A stretch of DNA of 64,000 nucleotides, from contig JAHQWE010000056.1 of NCBI GenBank assembly GCA_019633985.1, positions 1 through 64,000 of the forward strand, given 5' to 3'. Made by a program: the position numbers and the translations under genes. This document shows, in pieces, positions 8,938 to 17,130 of this stretch. The notes under the pieces are model-generated. The model saw only the letters and a program-made list of their open reading frames with translations. It did not search any database and had not been told where the DNA came from. The number at the start of each line of letters is the position of its first letter. Position 1 is the first letter of the stretch. This DNA comes from Acidiferrobacterales bacterium (GTDB lineage: Bacteria; Pseudomonadota; Gammaproteobacteria; Arenicellales; Poriferihabitantaceae).

Positions 8938-9900
8938 ATGGGGACCTCGCTACATATCACTAATGGAGATGCAACCGTCAGCCTGATGCGGGAAGGCGGC
9001 ATAGAGGGGGACATTCTGCCATGGCGAGATGTGTTGCATGATGGACCTGTTCCTGAATGCGCAGATATTGCCTCTTTATCCGCGATTCGAGCCCGTTTTA
9101 TTGGTAGTCGTGGATGGGCCGATACAGAGGAATGTTTGCGGTCGTTCAATGAGCGCGATGCCATGTTGGCTGCATTTCCGGACTATGGTCAGGTTTGTCT
9201 GTGGTTTGAACATGATCTCTACGACCAACTGCAAATATTGCAGGTTCTCGACTTCCTTCACCGCAGTGAAGCAGATCAACGGCATGTCAAAATCATTTGT
9301 ATTGATCGCTATCTAGGGCTCATGAAGGCCAACGAAATTACCGAACTTGCACCACTAGCGAGGACCATTACCCCTGCACAATATGCACTTGCCTCCATGG
9401 CATGGCAGGCTTTTTGTTCCTCATCGCCAGAGAGGTGGAATGCATTGCAGGAGCGTGATTTATCACCGTTACCCTTTTTGAAAGGGGCAGTGGTGCGGTG
9501 CCTAGAAGAGTATCCATCGTTGGGTCAGGGCTTGACCCGAACAGAGCGACAGGCGTTGACTCCCTTGTATTCGGCAATGCGCTCTCCTGGGGAGTTGTTT
9601 CGCGAAAATCAGAAAAGTGAAGAGCGAATATTTATGGGAGATTCCAGTTTTTGGGTCATTCTCGATGAGCTCATGGCGGATTCCCACCCACTTTTGCGGT
9701 TTGAACACGGCAAGGAAAAAATTAATCGCGAAAATCTGCAACAACCCATGTGCTTGACGGAGGAGGGGAAGGGGGTACTGAACGGCAAGCTAAATCGTAT
9801 GGATTTACACTTTCCTGAGCGCTGGATTGGTGGGGTACGAATTGACCAGCATACACAATGGCGATGGGATGCTGACAAAGGTCGGATCCACTGCCTTTAA
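8938..9900 (+). CDS. DUF1835 domain protein
   Basis: A 320-residue protein whose N terminus (LHITNGDATVSLMREGGIEG, then LPWRDVLHDGPVP) is the DUF1835 signature. Two acidic motifs follow, FEHDLYDQLQ near residue 90 and a C-terminal winged-helix-like region. The family has no established function. It starts 156 bases after the reactivator and is probably not a core part of the methyl-transfer system. It ends just before the FMN riboswitch. No strong ribosome binding site is seen before the ATG. Confidence 0.75.
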   Translation: MGTSLHITNGDATVSLMREGGIEGDILPWRDVLHDGPVPECADIASLSAIRARFIGSRGWADTEECLRSFNERDAMLAAFPDYGQVCLWFEHDLYDQLQILQVLDFLHRSEADQRHVKIICIDRYLGLMKANEITELAPLARTITPAQYALASMAWQAFCSSSPERWNALQERDLSPLPFLKGAVVRCLEEYPSLGQGLTRTERQALTPLYSAMRSPGELFRENQKSEERIFMGDSSFWVILDELMADSHPLLRFEHGKEKINRENLQQPMCLTEEGKGVLNGKLNRMDLHFPERWIGGVRIDQHTQWRWDADKGRIHCL

Positions 9901-9917
9901 TATCGAGTATTTTCTTT

Positions 9918-9923
9918 TATAAT
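9918..9923 (+). promoter_or_regulatory. -10 box ahead of the FMN riboswitch
   Basis: A perfect TATAAT stands about 10 bases before the conserved riboswitch start. No good -35 is visible 16-18 bases upstream, where the DUF1835 gene ends. Transcription would begin near 9930, at the riboswitch itself. Confidence 0.5.
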
Positions 9924-9932
9924 AGCACTGTG

Positions 9933-10075
9933 TTCTCGGGGCGGGGTGCAATTCCCCACCGGCGGTAAATGTTTCTTCAACATAAGCCCGCGAGCGCTTT
10001 CGCATACGATGCGAAGGGTCAGCAGATTCGGTGTAAATCCGAAGCCGACGGTCATAGTCCGGATGAAAGAGAACG
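9933..10075 (+). promoter_or_regulatory. FMN riboswitch (RFN element)
   Basis: The classic RFN landmarks are present in order: a 5' strand TTCTCGGGGCGGGGTG, then GCAATTCCCCACCGGCGGTA, a variable arm, AGCAGATTCGGTGTAAATCCG, GCCGACGGTCATAGTCCGGATG and the closing GAGAAC. FMN binding should turn down the downstream lumazine synthase gene. About 145 bases separate it from that start. Two further hairpins in between (TCCGC/GCGGA around 10100) could belong to the expression platform, but I see no clear U-tract terminator. Confidence 0.95.
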
Positions 10076-10220
10076 ACAACCTGGCAGTGGCAGGTGTCCG
10101 CGTAATTGCGGATATCGATTTGATATGCTGCACTGGAGCCGTGTTTGTCTATTGTCCCGATTGTTTTAATTCGTTTTCAGAGTTCTGAAAATGTGTCACA
10201 GAGACTATAGAGATCTACAC

Positions 10221-10709
10221 ATGACTCAAGCCGATAACTTCCTTCCGAAAGGCAAAAAGATTGCCTTCATTCAGGCGAGCTGGCACCGCGACATCGTTGA
10301 ACAGAGCCGAATTGCATTTACCGATACTCTGGTTGAAAACGGTTATCTGAACAGCGATATTGAGTTGCTGGAAGTGCCGGGCAGTTTGGAGATTCCACTT
10401 GAAAGCAAACGCCTGATAGAGAGCGGTCGCTATGCACTGATCGTCGCGGCGGGGTTAATCGTTGATGGCGGAATTTATCGGCACGATTTTGTGGCGCAAA
10501 CGGTGTTGGATGGCATGATGAGAGTTCAACTGGATTCTGGTGTTCCGATTCTCTCTGTTGTGCTGACACCGCATCACTTTTCAGGTGACCAGGCGCACTA
10601 CGATTTTTTCTTCTCTCACTTTAAGCTCAAAGGAAAAGAAGCGGCGAATGCATGTATGCAAACTTTGGCGAATCTCGCTTCCGCGCCTTCTCACTTATCC
10701 GCTGCTTAG
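10221..10709 (+). CDS. ribH: 6,7-dimethyl-8-ribityllumazine synthase, RibH2-like
   Basis: Makes the riboflavin precursor from 5-amino-6-ribitylaminouracil and dihydroxybutanone phosphate. Recognisable motifs are KIAFIQASWHRDIVEQS, EVPGSLEIPL, AAGLIVDGGIYRHDFVA and the C-terminal HYDFFFSHFKLKGKEAA. The YRHDF in place of the usual T.H.D/Y segment resembles the type II (decameric) RibH2 enzymes of alphaproteobacteria. An ATG exists at 10191, but the one at 10221 is preceded by AGAG at a better distance and gives MTQADNFLPKG (162 residues), close to family length. It stands alone, without ribB, ribD or ribE, under an FMN riboswitch. Confidence 0.88.
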   Translation: MTQADNFLPKGKKIAFIQASWHRDIVEQSRIAFTDTLVENGYLNSDIELLEVPGSLEIPLESKRLIESGRYALIVAAGLIVDGGIYRHDFVAQTVLDGMMRVQLDSGVPILSVVLTPHHFSGDQAHYDFFFSHFKLKGKEAANACMQTLANLASAPSHLSAA

Positions 10710-10745
10710 AGGGAGACAGCTAAACTGGGAGATAGAAAATTCGGT

Positions 10746-11780
10746 TCAGCTTTTAGCTTCTGATGACGAACCCACCGTCTCGATTTGTTTATGAGCGCGT
10801 CTCTCCTCTCGGGGAGGAATACCGAAAAACTCACGAAAACACTTGCTGAAATGGGGCGTAGAGACAAACCCGCTGGCATAGGCAATATCGACGATGGGCA
10901 TGCTAGTTTGTAACAGCAGCTGCCGTGCATGCATCAATCGCAGGCGCATATAGTAGCGAGTTGGTACACAGTGTAGATACTTTTGAAACAACCGTTCGAG
11001 CTGGCGACGAGACAGGCCCACGTGGGAGGCAATTTCGTTCAGACTGATTAGCTCTTCGATATTGGCTTCCATAAAGGCGACCGCTTCCGCCAGCTTCGGC
11101 TGGCTCGCACCGAGCTGTAATCGCAGTGGCAAGCGCTGCCGGTCATTGCGGCCACGTATGCGTTCCACTAGAAACTCTTCAGCGACTTCGGTGGCCAGAT
11201 CCCAGCCATGCTTCTGGGCGATGAGATACACCATCATATCCATCGCGGCACTACCCCCGGCACAGGTATATCGATCATTATCGATTTCAAATAAATCTGG
11301 GCTAATCACCAGCTCTGGAAACTGTTCTCTTAAGCCGACCATGTTCTCCCAGTGAATGGTGCAGCGGTAGCCCTGCAGCATACCGGCGTCTGCGAGAAGG
11401 TAGGTGGCAGTGCATAACGCACCGATGGAGACTTTTCGCGCCGCCTGATCTCGTAGCCAGCTATTCCTGGCTTTATTGACCTTGTTTTCAATATTAATGC
11501 CACCGCAAACAAACACCGCATCCAGAGGTCCTGAATCCGCAAGTGCGGTAGTCGCCAGTTCCAGGTCGTTACTTGCACTCACGGGCGCGCCGTCGTCGCT
11601 GAGTACGATCCACTCATACAGCTTTTTTCCCGACAGGCGATTTGCCATGCGAATCTGATCAATCGCAGCAGTAAATGCCATCATGGAATACTCCGGCACC
11701 AACAGGAATCCGTACCTGGTTGGTTCGGTGGCAGTTGTCGGATTTTTCAATGCCGTTTTAGGAGCTGAGTTTTTTGCCAT
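10746..11780 (-). CDS. GlxA-family AraC regulator, GbdR-like
   Basis: A 344-residue transcription regulator with an N-terminal DJ-1/PfpI-like domain (residues about 22-190, with GFLLVPEYSMMAF and the pseudo-active-site IGALCTATYLLADAG) and a C-terminal AraC double helix-turn-helix (about 240-335, SRRQLERLF and DIAYASGFVSTPHFSKCFREFFG). The layout and the segment IRMANRLSGKKLYEW resemble GbdR/CdhR, regulators of glycine betaine, dimethylglycine and carnitine catabolism in Pseudomonas. It faces away from the MttB-family gene across a palindrome-rich gap, so it is a good candidate activator of the corrinoid genes. The ligand is inferred, not shown. Confidence 0.87.
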   Translation of the reverse strand: MAKNSAPKTALKNPTTATEPTRYGFLLVPEYSMMAFTAAIDQIRMANRLSGKKLYEWIVLSDDGAPVSASNDLELATTALADSGPLDAVFVCGGINIENKVNKARNSWLRDQAARKVSIGALCTATYLLADAGMLQGYRCTIHWENMVGLREQFPELVISPDLFEIDNDRYTCAGGSAAMDMMVYLIAQKHGWDLATEVAEEFLVERIRGRNDRQRLPLRLQLGASQPKLAEAVAFMEANIEELISLNEIASHVGLSRRQLERLFQKYLHCVPTRYYMRLRLMHARQLLLQTSMPIVDIAYASGFVSTPHFSKCFREFFGIPPREERRAHKQIETVGSSSEAKS

Positions 11781-12106
11781 CAGTTTTGCACGCGCAAAAA
11801 GTCGGAATTCAGGAGGCGAGACAGGAAAGTAATGAATGGCTCTTCTTGAGCTCGCCAGAATTTGGATATCCAGATCCAGGATGAAGGATACGATTCTCCG
11901 ATATTTCTACTGCTTTTCTCCCCTTGTATCCAGTGAAACACTGTTGCGAATTATGACATTGTCACTTTGTTGCAACATTGTGCTGATTATCCATCAGCAA
12001 TCCCCGTGGCGCAATCGGTTATATCTGGGTCGTGAGGCGGGATGTTGTGATTTGTATACCTAACTGCATACTTGCAGCACACTAGAATCACTAACTGATC
12101 GAGTTG
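11781..12106. promoter_or_regulatory. Divergent regulatory region between the GlxA regulator and the MttB-family gene
   Basis: No credible ORF. The centre has closely packed palindromes: TGACA-T-TGTCA at 11954-11964 and the perfect TGTTGCAACA at 11968-11977. The latter lies within a 20-base imperfect palindrome, CACTTTGTTG/CAACATTGTG, at 11963-11982. These are likely operator sequences for the adjacent regulator. The half ACTTTGTTGCAAC resembles ACTTTGTGACAAAAC upstream of the corrinoid-protein gene. Confidence 0.45.
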
Positions 12107-13648
12107 ATGTCAGAAAATCCAAGAAAAAGAGGCGGGCGGCGCGCGCGTGGCGGTACTGGTGCTGCAGAGGGTGGTTCGGCGCCAGCTATCGTGCCCTATA
12201 TCTCCCGGAAAATTCCCCTGTACGAGATCATCAGTGAAGAGGGCTTAGCCACTATTGAGCATAATGCCGACACCATTCTGGAGGAAATAGGGATTGATTT
12301 TCGCTACGAACCAGCACTAAAGATGTTTAAACAGGCGGGTGCCTCGATCGAAGGGGAGCGAGTCCGTTTCCCACGGGGTATGTGTCGGGAGTTGATTCAG
12401 GCTTCCGCGCCGAAGATATTCGAGCAAAAAGCACGAAATGCGGCGCGGAATGTGATGATTGGTGGCAACAATACTGTGTTCGCACCGGTTTACGGCCCGC
12501 CATTTGTGCGTGACCTCGACGGCGGCCGTCGTTATGCGGTACTGGAAGATTTCCAAAATTTTGTAAAGCTCACTTACATGCTGCCTTCTCTGCATCACTC
12601 TGGTGGTACCGTGTGTGAACCGACCGATGTACCGGTCAACAAGCGTCATTTCGATATGGTGTACGCCCATATGAAATACAGCGATAAGCCTTTTATGGGC
12701 TCAGTGACCCACCCGGATAGAGCGCAGGACACCGTAGATATGTGCAAAATCCTGTTTGGCGAGGAGTATGTCGAACAGAACACAGTGGTTATCAATTTGA
12801 TTAACGCCAATTCTCCCATGGTGTTTGATGAGACGATGCTGGGCGCATCTGAGGTGTATGCGCGAAATAATCAGGCAAGCATTGTCTCGCCTTTTATACT
12901 TGCAGGCGCGATGTCTCCGGTCACTGCTGCTGGCACGTTGGCGCAAATTCTCGCTGAAGCAATGGCGGGTATGACGTTTACCCAGCTCGTTAATCCAGGC
13001 TCGCCGGTGGTATTTGGGACATTTGCCAGTTCGATGTCCATGCAATCCGGAGCGCCAACTTTTGGTACACCTGAGCCTGCAATTGTGTTGAATGGTGCAG
13101 CGTCTCTGGCCAGGCGTCTGGGAGTGCCCTTTCGCAGCGGTGGGTCACTATGTGGCTCGAAAGTACCAGATGCCCAGGCGGCCTATGAAAGCGCCCAAAC
13201 TATCATGCCGTCGATCACAGCCGGCGTGAACTTTGTGTTACATGCTGCAGGCTGGTTGGAAGGTGGTTTGGCGTCTAGTTACGAGAAGCTGATCATGGAT
13301 GCGGACCAATTGGGGATGATGCAGGTTTACGCCAATGGCATTGATTTAAGTGAGAATGGCCAGGCGTTAAGCGCTGTCAGAGAAGTCGGGCCCGGCGCCC
13401 ACTTTCTAGGCTGCAACCATACACAGAATAATTTCAAGGACGCTTTTTATCGATCAAACATCGCGGACAACAACAGCTTCGAACAATGGGAACTAGAAGG
13501 ATCGAAGGACGCTGTGATGCGTGCAAACGGTATCTGGAAGAAAATGTTGAACGAATATCAGGCTCCGGAAATTGATCCGGCCACGGACGAAGCACTTCTG
13601 GCATTTATCGCGAAGCGTAAAGGCGAGTTTGAGGATATGAATTATTAA
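12107..13648 (+). CDS. MttB-superfamily methyltransferase without pyrrolysine (glycine betaine/TMA-type)
   Basis: A 513-residue TIM-barrel methyltransferase. It should take a methyl group from a quaternary or tertiary amine and give it to the Co(I) corrinoid protein. Family features include EHNADTILEEIGIDF near residue 47, FAPVYGPPFVRDLDGG, GGTVCEPTDVP, PFILAGAMSPVTAAGTLAQ and PGAHFLGCNHTQNNF. The frame has no internal UAG, so it is a non-pyrrolysine member; characterised ones include glycine betaine methyltransferase MtgB and others acting on carnitine or proline betaine. A TTG lies just before the chosen ATG. The first 25 residues are arginine/glycine rich (RKRGGRRARGG), echoing basic tails in the same cluster. 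Glycine betaine is the likeliest substrate given the GbdR-like neighbour. Confidence 0.9.
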   Translation: MSENPRKRGGRRARGGTGAAEGGSAPAIVPYISRKIPLYEIISEEGLATIEHNADTILEEIGIDFRYEPALKMFKQAGASIEGERVRFPRGMCRELIQASAPKIFEQKARNAARNVMIGGNNTVFAPVYGPPFVRDLDGGRRYAVLEDFQNFVKLTYMLPSLHHSGGTVCEPTDVPVNKRHFDMVYAHMKYSDKPFMGSVTHPDRAQDTVDMCKILFGEEYVEQNTVVINLINANSPMVFDETMLGASEVYARNNQASIVSPFILAGAMSPVTAAGTLAQILAEAMAGMTFTQLVNPGSPVVFGTFASSMSMQSGAPTFGTPEPAIVLNGAASLARRLGVPFRSGGSLCGSKVPDAQAAYESAQTIMPSITAGVNFVLHAAGWLEGGLASSYEKLIMDADQLGMMQVYANGIDLSENGQALSAVREVGPGAHFLGCNHTQNNFKDAFYRSNIADNNSFEQWELEGSKDAVMRANGIWKKMLNEYQAPEIDPATDEALLAFIAKRKGEFEDMNY

Positions 13649-13657
13649 TGCGTACTC

Positions 13658-13678
13658 AACCCTTTCGAGGGTTTCTTC
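13658..13678 (+). terminator. Weak intrinsic terminator after the MttB-family gene
   Basis: A six-base-pair stem AACCCT/AGGGTT closed by a stable TTCG tetraloop lies 10 bases after the stop, followed by TCTTCC. The U-run is poor, so termination may be partial. Confidence 0.45.
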
Positions 13679-13746
13679 CGCGCGCTTCACATTCGCAGCA
13701 GCTGTCCTACTTTTGGATTTACTGCGATGTGCAGCTACCATCTCTT

Positions 13747-14550
13747 CTAGCGCTCGAACATACCGGTTTGTAGAAAGTGACGTATTTGCTTGATAACAAG
13801 ATCGCTTCGCATAATGAAGGTATGGCCATGGTTAACCAATAGAAAATCCTTCATCTCTGTGAGCCGCGTGCTCTCCACAGATACTTTGCCGTCGTCTGGC
13901 CCGGGAATCAGCCAGGAAAACCAGGGGTCGAGAGACCGGTCTCCGGCGATAATTCCGATTTCCCCTTCAATGGGTTTGAGCGTATTGGGGTAGCTGTTTG
14001 CATCGGTGCCTAATTCCTGGCCGGCTGGGCCAAGCATGGTTTTGTAGAGCTCGATTTCCTGCATCACATCAGGGATTTCGCTGCCTTTGTTTGGCGGGCT
14101 CAGCATGACGATTCTTCCAGAGTAAGGTTTGTCCTGCAGGTAAGTTCGGACCAGAATGCCGCCTAGGGAGTGCGTGACAAAACTGGTATTGGAAAGGCCC
14201 TTACAGTAATCGATTCCCGGTTGGATGGCAGATTGAGCCAGATTACCAACTCCTAACTTGGTTGAAGGATAGCTTTTATTCCACACCTTGAAGTCGTCTT
14301 CCAACAACCGGTTTTCAATCTTGCTCATTGCATCAGCACTTCGCCCTAAACCGTGAAGCAAAATGACACAAGGCTCTTCAGCACGAGCCGGAAGAACAAT
14401 CAAAATCCACAATATCAAAGCGAGAAAAATGCGCACAGTCAGAACATAAGTTAGCCAATAGCTTAAAATCCTACCACTATTCATAGCGCCAATATTTCGC
14501 GAGGGCATATCATTAATTTGCAGTGTGTATGCTTTTTGAGTTGTTGCCAT
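13747..14550 (-). CDS. Exported alpha/beta-hydrolase (lipase/esterase-like)
   Basis: A 267-residue alpha/beta hydrolase. The oxyanion region is CVILLHGLGRSAD, and the nucleophile elbow is THSLGG, with Ser near residue 139, in the lipase/PGAP1-like style. An Asp and a His (VNHGHTFIM near the C terminus) can complete the triad. A strong hydrophobic segment (residues about 30-57) ends in PARA-EEP, which looks like a signal peptide cut site, so the enzyme is probably periplasmic or secreted. The annotated ATG has a fair AGGT upstream, but an internal ATG near 14484 would give a more typical signal peptide. Substrate unknown. Confidence 0.8.
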   Translation of the reverse strand: MATTQKAYTLQINDMPSRNIGAMNSGRILSYWLTYVLTVRIFLALILWILIVLPARAEEPCVILLHGLGRSADAMSKIENRLLEDDFKVWNKSYPSTKLGVGNLAQSAIQPGIDYCKGLSNTSFVTHSLGGILVRTYLQDKPYSGRIVMLSPPNKGSEIPDVMQEIELYKTMLGPAGQELGTDANSYPNTLKPIEGEIGIIAGDRSLDPWFSWLIPGPDDGKVSVESTRLTEMKDFLLVNHGHTFIMRSDLVIKQIRHFLQTGMFER

Positions 14551-14641
14551 CGTGACCTGGCAAAGAAACCACTAGATCGGTTCAAAATTACCGTGCATCC
14601 ATGAAAAGTCCTGACTATCCACCATTGCGCAGAATGGCTAG

Positions 14642-15703
14642 ATGATTCAGCAAATTCAACAGGGTTGGCAACAACCTGGATGGCTCAATTATCTGGTACT
14701 ACCGATCAGCTGGCTCTACGCGGGACTAGTCTGGGTGCGCCAATGGCTGTATCGGATGGGGATGATTCCTGCCAAAAAACCGTCTGTGCCGGTTGTTGTA
14801 GTCGGGAATATCACGGTTGGAGGCAGTGGGAAGACCCCGTTAGTGATCTCTCTGGCAAATCATCTAAGAAGACAAGGTTGGAATCCAGGATTGATCGCAA
14901 GGGGCTATGGCGGGCAAAGCGCCACCTGGCCAAGATTGGTGACGGATACCGAGACTCCCAATGAGGTTGGAGATGAGCCTGTTTTGCTCTATCAGTCTAC
15001 CGGTTTGCCAGTGGTGGCGGGGCCGCATCGGTTGGAGAGCATTGCGCTATTGGTTGATCAGTGTCGGTGCAACGTCGTGATTAGTGACGACGGCTATCAG
15101 CATTTTGCGCTGATTAGAGATCTAGATTTAGTGGTAGTAGACGCCGATCGGCAGTTTGGCAATGGCTGGTGTTTGCCGGCCGGTCCTTTGCGTGAGCCGC
15201 TCTCTGGCCTGTCAAGAGCTGGATTGGTCGTTCTAAATGGTGAGGTTCGAGAACAGATGACCGCGGTCAAGCAAACGGCGTCAGAGGCTGGCTATACCGG
15301 CAAGGTCTTTTCCTCTGTAGTGAAACCAGCAGGTGTTTATCGGCTGAAGAATGTGAATGAAAAGAAGGATCTATCGCAATTCTCCGGAACACAAATTCAT
15401 GCGGTTGCTGGTTTGGGAAACCCGGATCGATTTTCACGACTACTCAGCGAGCATGAAATATCCCATACTCCCCATTTCTTCCCCGATCACCACGCTTATT
15501 GTGATGCAGATTTTTTATTCCTGCAAAAAAACGATGTAGTTATCATGACAGAAAAAGACGCAGTGAAATGCACCCACTTATCGATGCCTGATCAGACTTG
15601 GGTGCTGCAAATAGAAGCAGTTTTACAGCCAGATTGTCTGCAAGCGATTGAAGTCATTGTCGGTAGGTCAGTCGAGGCACAGGGTTACACAGGAGCAGCA
15701 TAA
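14642..15703 (+). CDS. lpxK: Tetraacyldisaccharide 4'-kinase LpxK
   Basis: Phosphorylates the 4' position of the lipid A disaccharide precursor at the inner membrane. It has 353 residues. An N-terminal membrane-associated segment (residues about 15-38) is followed by the P-loop VVGNITVGGSGKTP near residue 53, then LIARGYGG and VISDDGYQH, both typical of LpxK. The stop is directly joined to the start of kdsB, giving a two-gene operon for LPS. No msbA gene is present upstream, unlike in many gammaproteobacteria. Confidence 0.95.
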   Translation: MIQQIQQGWQQPGWLNYLVLPISWLYAGLVWVRQWLYRMGMIPAKKPSVPVVVVGNITVGGSGKTPLVISLANHLRRQGWNPGLIARGYGGQSATWPRLVTDTETPNEVGDEPVLLYQSTGLPVVAGPHRLESIALLVDQCRCNVVISDDGYQHFALIRDLDLVVVDADRQFGNGWCLPAGPLREPLSGLSRAGLVVLNGEVREQMTAVKQTASEAGYTGKVFSSVVKPAGVYRLKNVNEKKDLSQFSGTQIHAVAGLGNPDRFSRLLSEHEISHTPHFFPDHHAYCDADFLFLQKNDVVIMTEKDAVKCTHLSMPDQTWVLQIEAVLQPDCLQAIEVIVGRSVEAQGYTGAA

Positions 15704-16480
15704 TTGAGCGAATTGTTTACCGTTGTCATACCCGCGCGCTTTGAATCAGCGAGACTACCGGGCAAAGTACTGGCCGATATCCACGGCAAATCAATGATTC
15801 AACGCGTGATTGAGGCAGCGCAAAAAAGTGACGCACACGAGATTGTTGTGGCGACCGATGATCGGCGTGTGTTGGCTACGGTAGAAGATCTGGGAATCAG
15901 TGCAGTGATGACTTCGATCGAGCACGCTTCGGGTAGCGACCGAATCGCCGAGGTCTGTGAAAAACGGAACTGGGATGATCAGATGGTGATAGTCAATGTT
16001 CAGGGCGACGAGCCGGCGATGCCACCGGTTTTGATTAATCAGGTAGCAAAATTACTGATGGTCCATGGAGTGGCCTCGATGGCGACGCTTTCCACCCCAA
16101 TGTTAAGTCAGGAGGAAATGCAGGATCCTTCCATGGTGAAGGTCGTGACAGATGTCGATGGGACAGCGCTTTATTTTAGCCGCGCTCCAATTCCCTGGAA
16201 GCGGTCAGAGACGAGTGCAGTATTGGATTCGACTGGATATTCTGCGGCGCGCCGCCATCTTGGGATATATGCGTATCGAAGCGGTTATATTCGTCAGTTT
16301 TCAGCCCGACAACCATGTCCGTTAGAGAGTCTGGAGCGACTCGAGCAATTACGCGCACTTTGGCATGGCGAGAGAATCGTTTGTGCTGAAGCCGAGGTAA
16401 CGCCGTTGCCGGGAGTCGATACGCTGGATGATCTCGAGAAAATGCGAGAATTTTTTGCAAGTTCGCAAACTGATAATTAA
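15704..16480 (+). CDS. kdsB: CMP-KDO synthetase KdsB
   Basis: Activates KDO with CTP for lipopolysaccharide inner-core synthesis in the cytoplasm. The 258 residues carry the nucleotidyltransferase N-terminal motif VIPARFESARLPGK, then VATDD and IVNVQGDEP, all family hallmarks. The start is TTG immediately after the lpxK stop, with AGGAG at 15691-15695 eight bases upstream, so the unusual start codon is well supported. It pairs with lpxK in an LPS operon. Confidence 0.95.
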   Translation: MSELFTVVIPARFESARLPGKVLADIHGKSMIQRVIEAAQKSDAHEIVVATDDRRVLATVEDLGISAVMTSIEHASGSDRIAEVCEKRNWDDQMVIVNVQGDEPAMPPVLINQVAKLLMVHGVASMATLSTPMLSQEEMQDPSMVKVVTDVDGTALYFSRAPIPWKRSETSAVLDSTGYSAARRHLGIYAYRSGYIRQFSARQPCPLESLERLEQLRALWHGERIVCAEAEVTPLPGVDTLDDLEKMREFFASSQTDN

Positions 16481-16558
16481 GCGGTGTTTTACCGCTAAGC
16501 TTCAATTTTGCCGACAACAGGCATACAATTAATTTAGTAGAGAAACTAATCCGATTCC

Positions 16559-17068
16559 ATGGCACTTCTAGAAATTCTGGTATACCCCGACAAACGCTTG
16601 CGCGAACGCGCCAAGCCGGTGGAGGTATTTGATGATGAATTGAAACAATTGGTAAAAGACATGGCTGAGACCATGTATGACGCGCCCGGTATTGGTCTGG
16701 CAGCCATTCAGGTCGATGTACCCAAACGTGTGATTGTGATGGACTTATCTGAAGAGCGAAACGATCTGAAGGTATTCATCAACCCAGAGATCGAAGCGAT
16801 TGAAGGCAAGCAGGAATACGAAGAAGGCTGTTTATCGGTACCCGGCGTATTTGCCACAGTAGAACGAATCGAAAGAGTGCGAATAAAGGCGTTGAATGTT
16901 GAAGGCGAGCCATTCGAAATCGAGGCGGACGGCTTATTGTCGGTTTGTATTCAGCATGAGGTGGATCACCTGGATGGGAAGGTATTTGTCGATTATCTCT
17001 CGCGTTTGAAACAGGATCGGGTGCGAAAGAAAATGCTGAAAGAGATCAAGGAATCCCAGGCTGCTTGA
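16559..17068 (+). CDS. def: Peptide deformylase
   Basis: Removes the formyl group from nascent proteins at the ribosome. All three class I motifs are present: GIGLAAIQV (residues 44-52, motif 1), EGCLS (89-93, with metal ligand Cys91) and QHEVDHLDG (132-140, with ligands His133 and His137 and catalytic Glu134). The length of 169 residues is standard. It is followed by fmt 62 bases later, the usual def-fmt-rsmB-trkA order. Confidence 0.96.
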   Translation: MALLEILVYPDKRLRERAKPVEVFDDELKQLVKDMAETMYDAPGIGLAAIQVDVPKRVIVMDLSEERNDLKVFINPEIEAIEGKQEYEEGCLSVPGVFATVERIERVRIKALNVEGEPFEIEADGLLSVCIQHEVDHLDGKVFVDYLSRLKQDRVRKKMLKEIKESQAA

Positions 17069-17130
17069 GGTAGATAACTGCCTCGCCGTATGCTCCCCAC
17101 ATCAATCTGAAGTATTCAACGTAAGCCGCC

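Noticed and set aside
11836-12063. 75-codon ORF in front of the MttB gene
   Set aside because: It covers the palindrome-rich regulatory region, has no ribosome binding site and no plausible protein features.
12107-13648. Pyrrolysine-dependent trimethylamine methyltransferase
   Set aside because: The reading frame runs through the whole family length with no in-frame UAG and no pylTSBCD genes are seen, so this is a non-pyrrolysine member.
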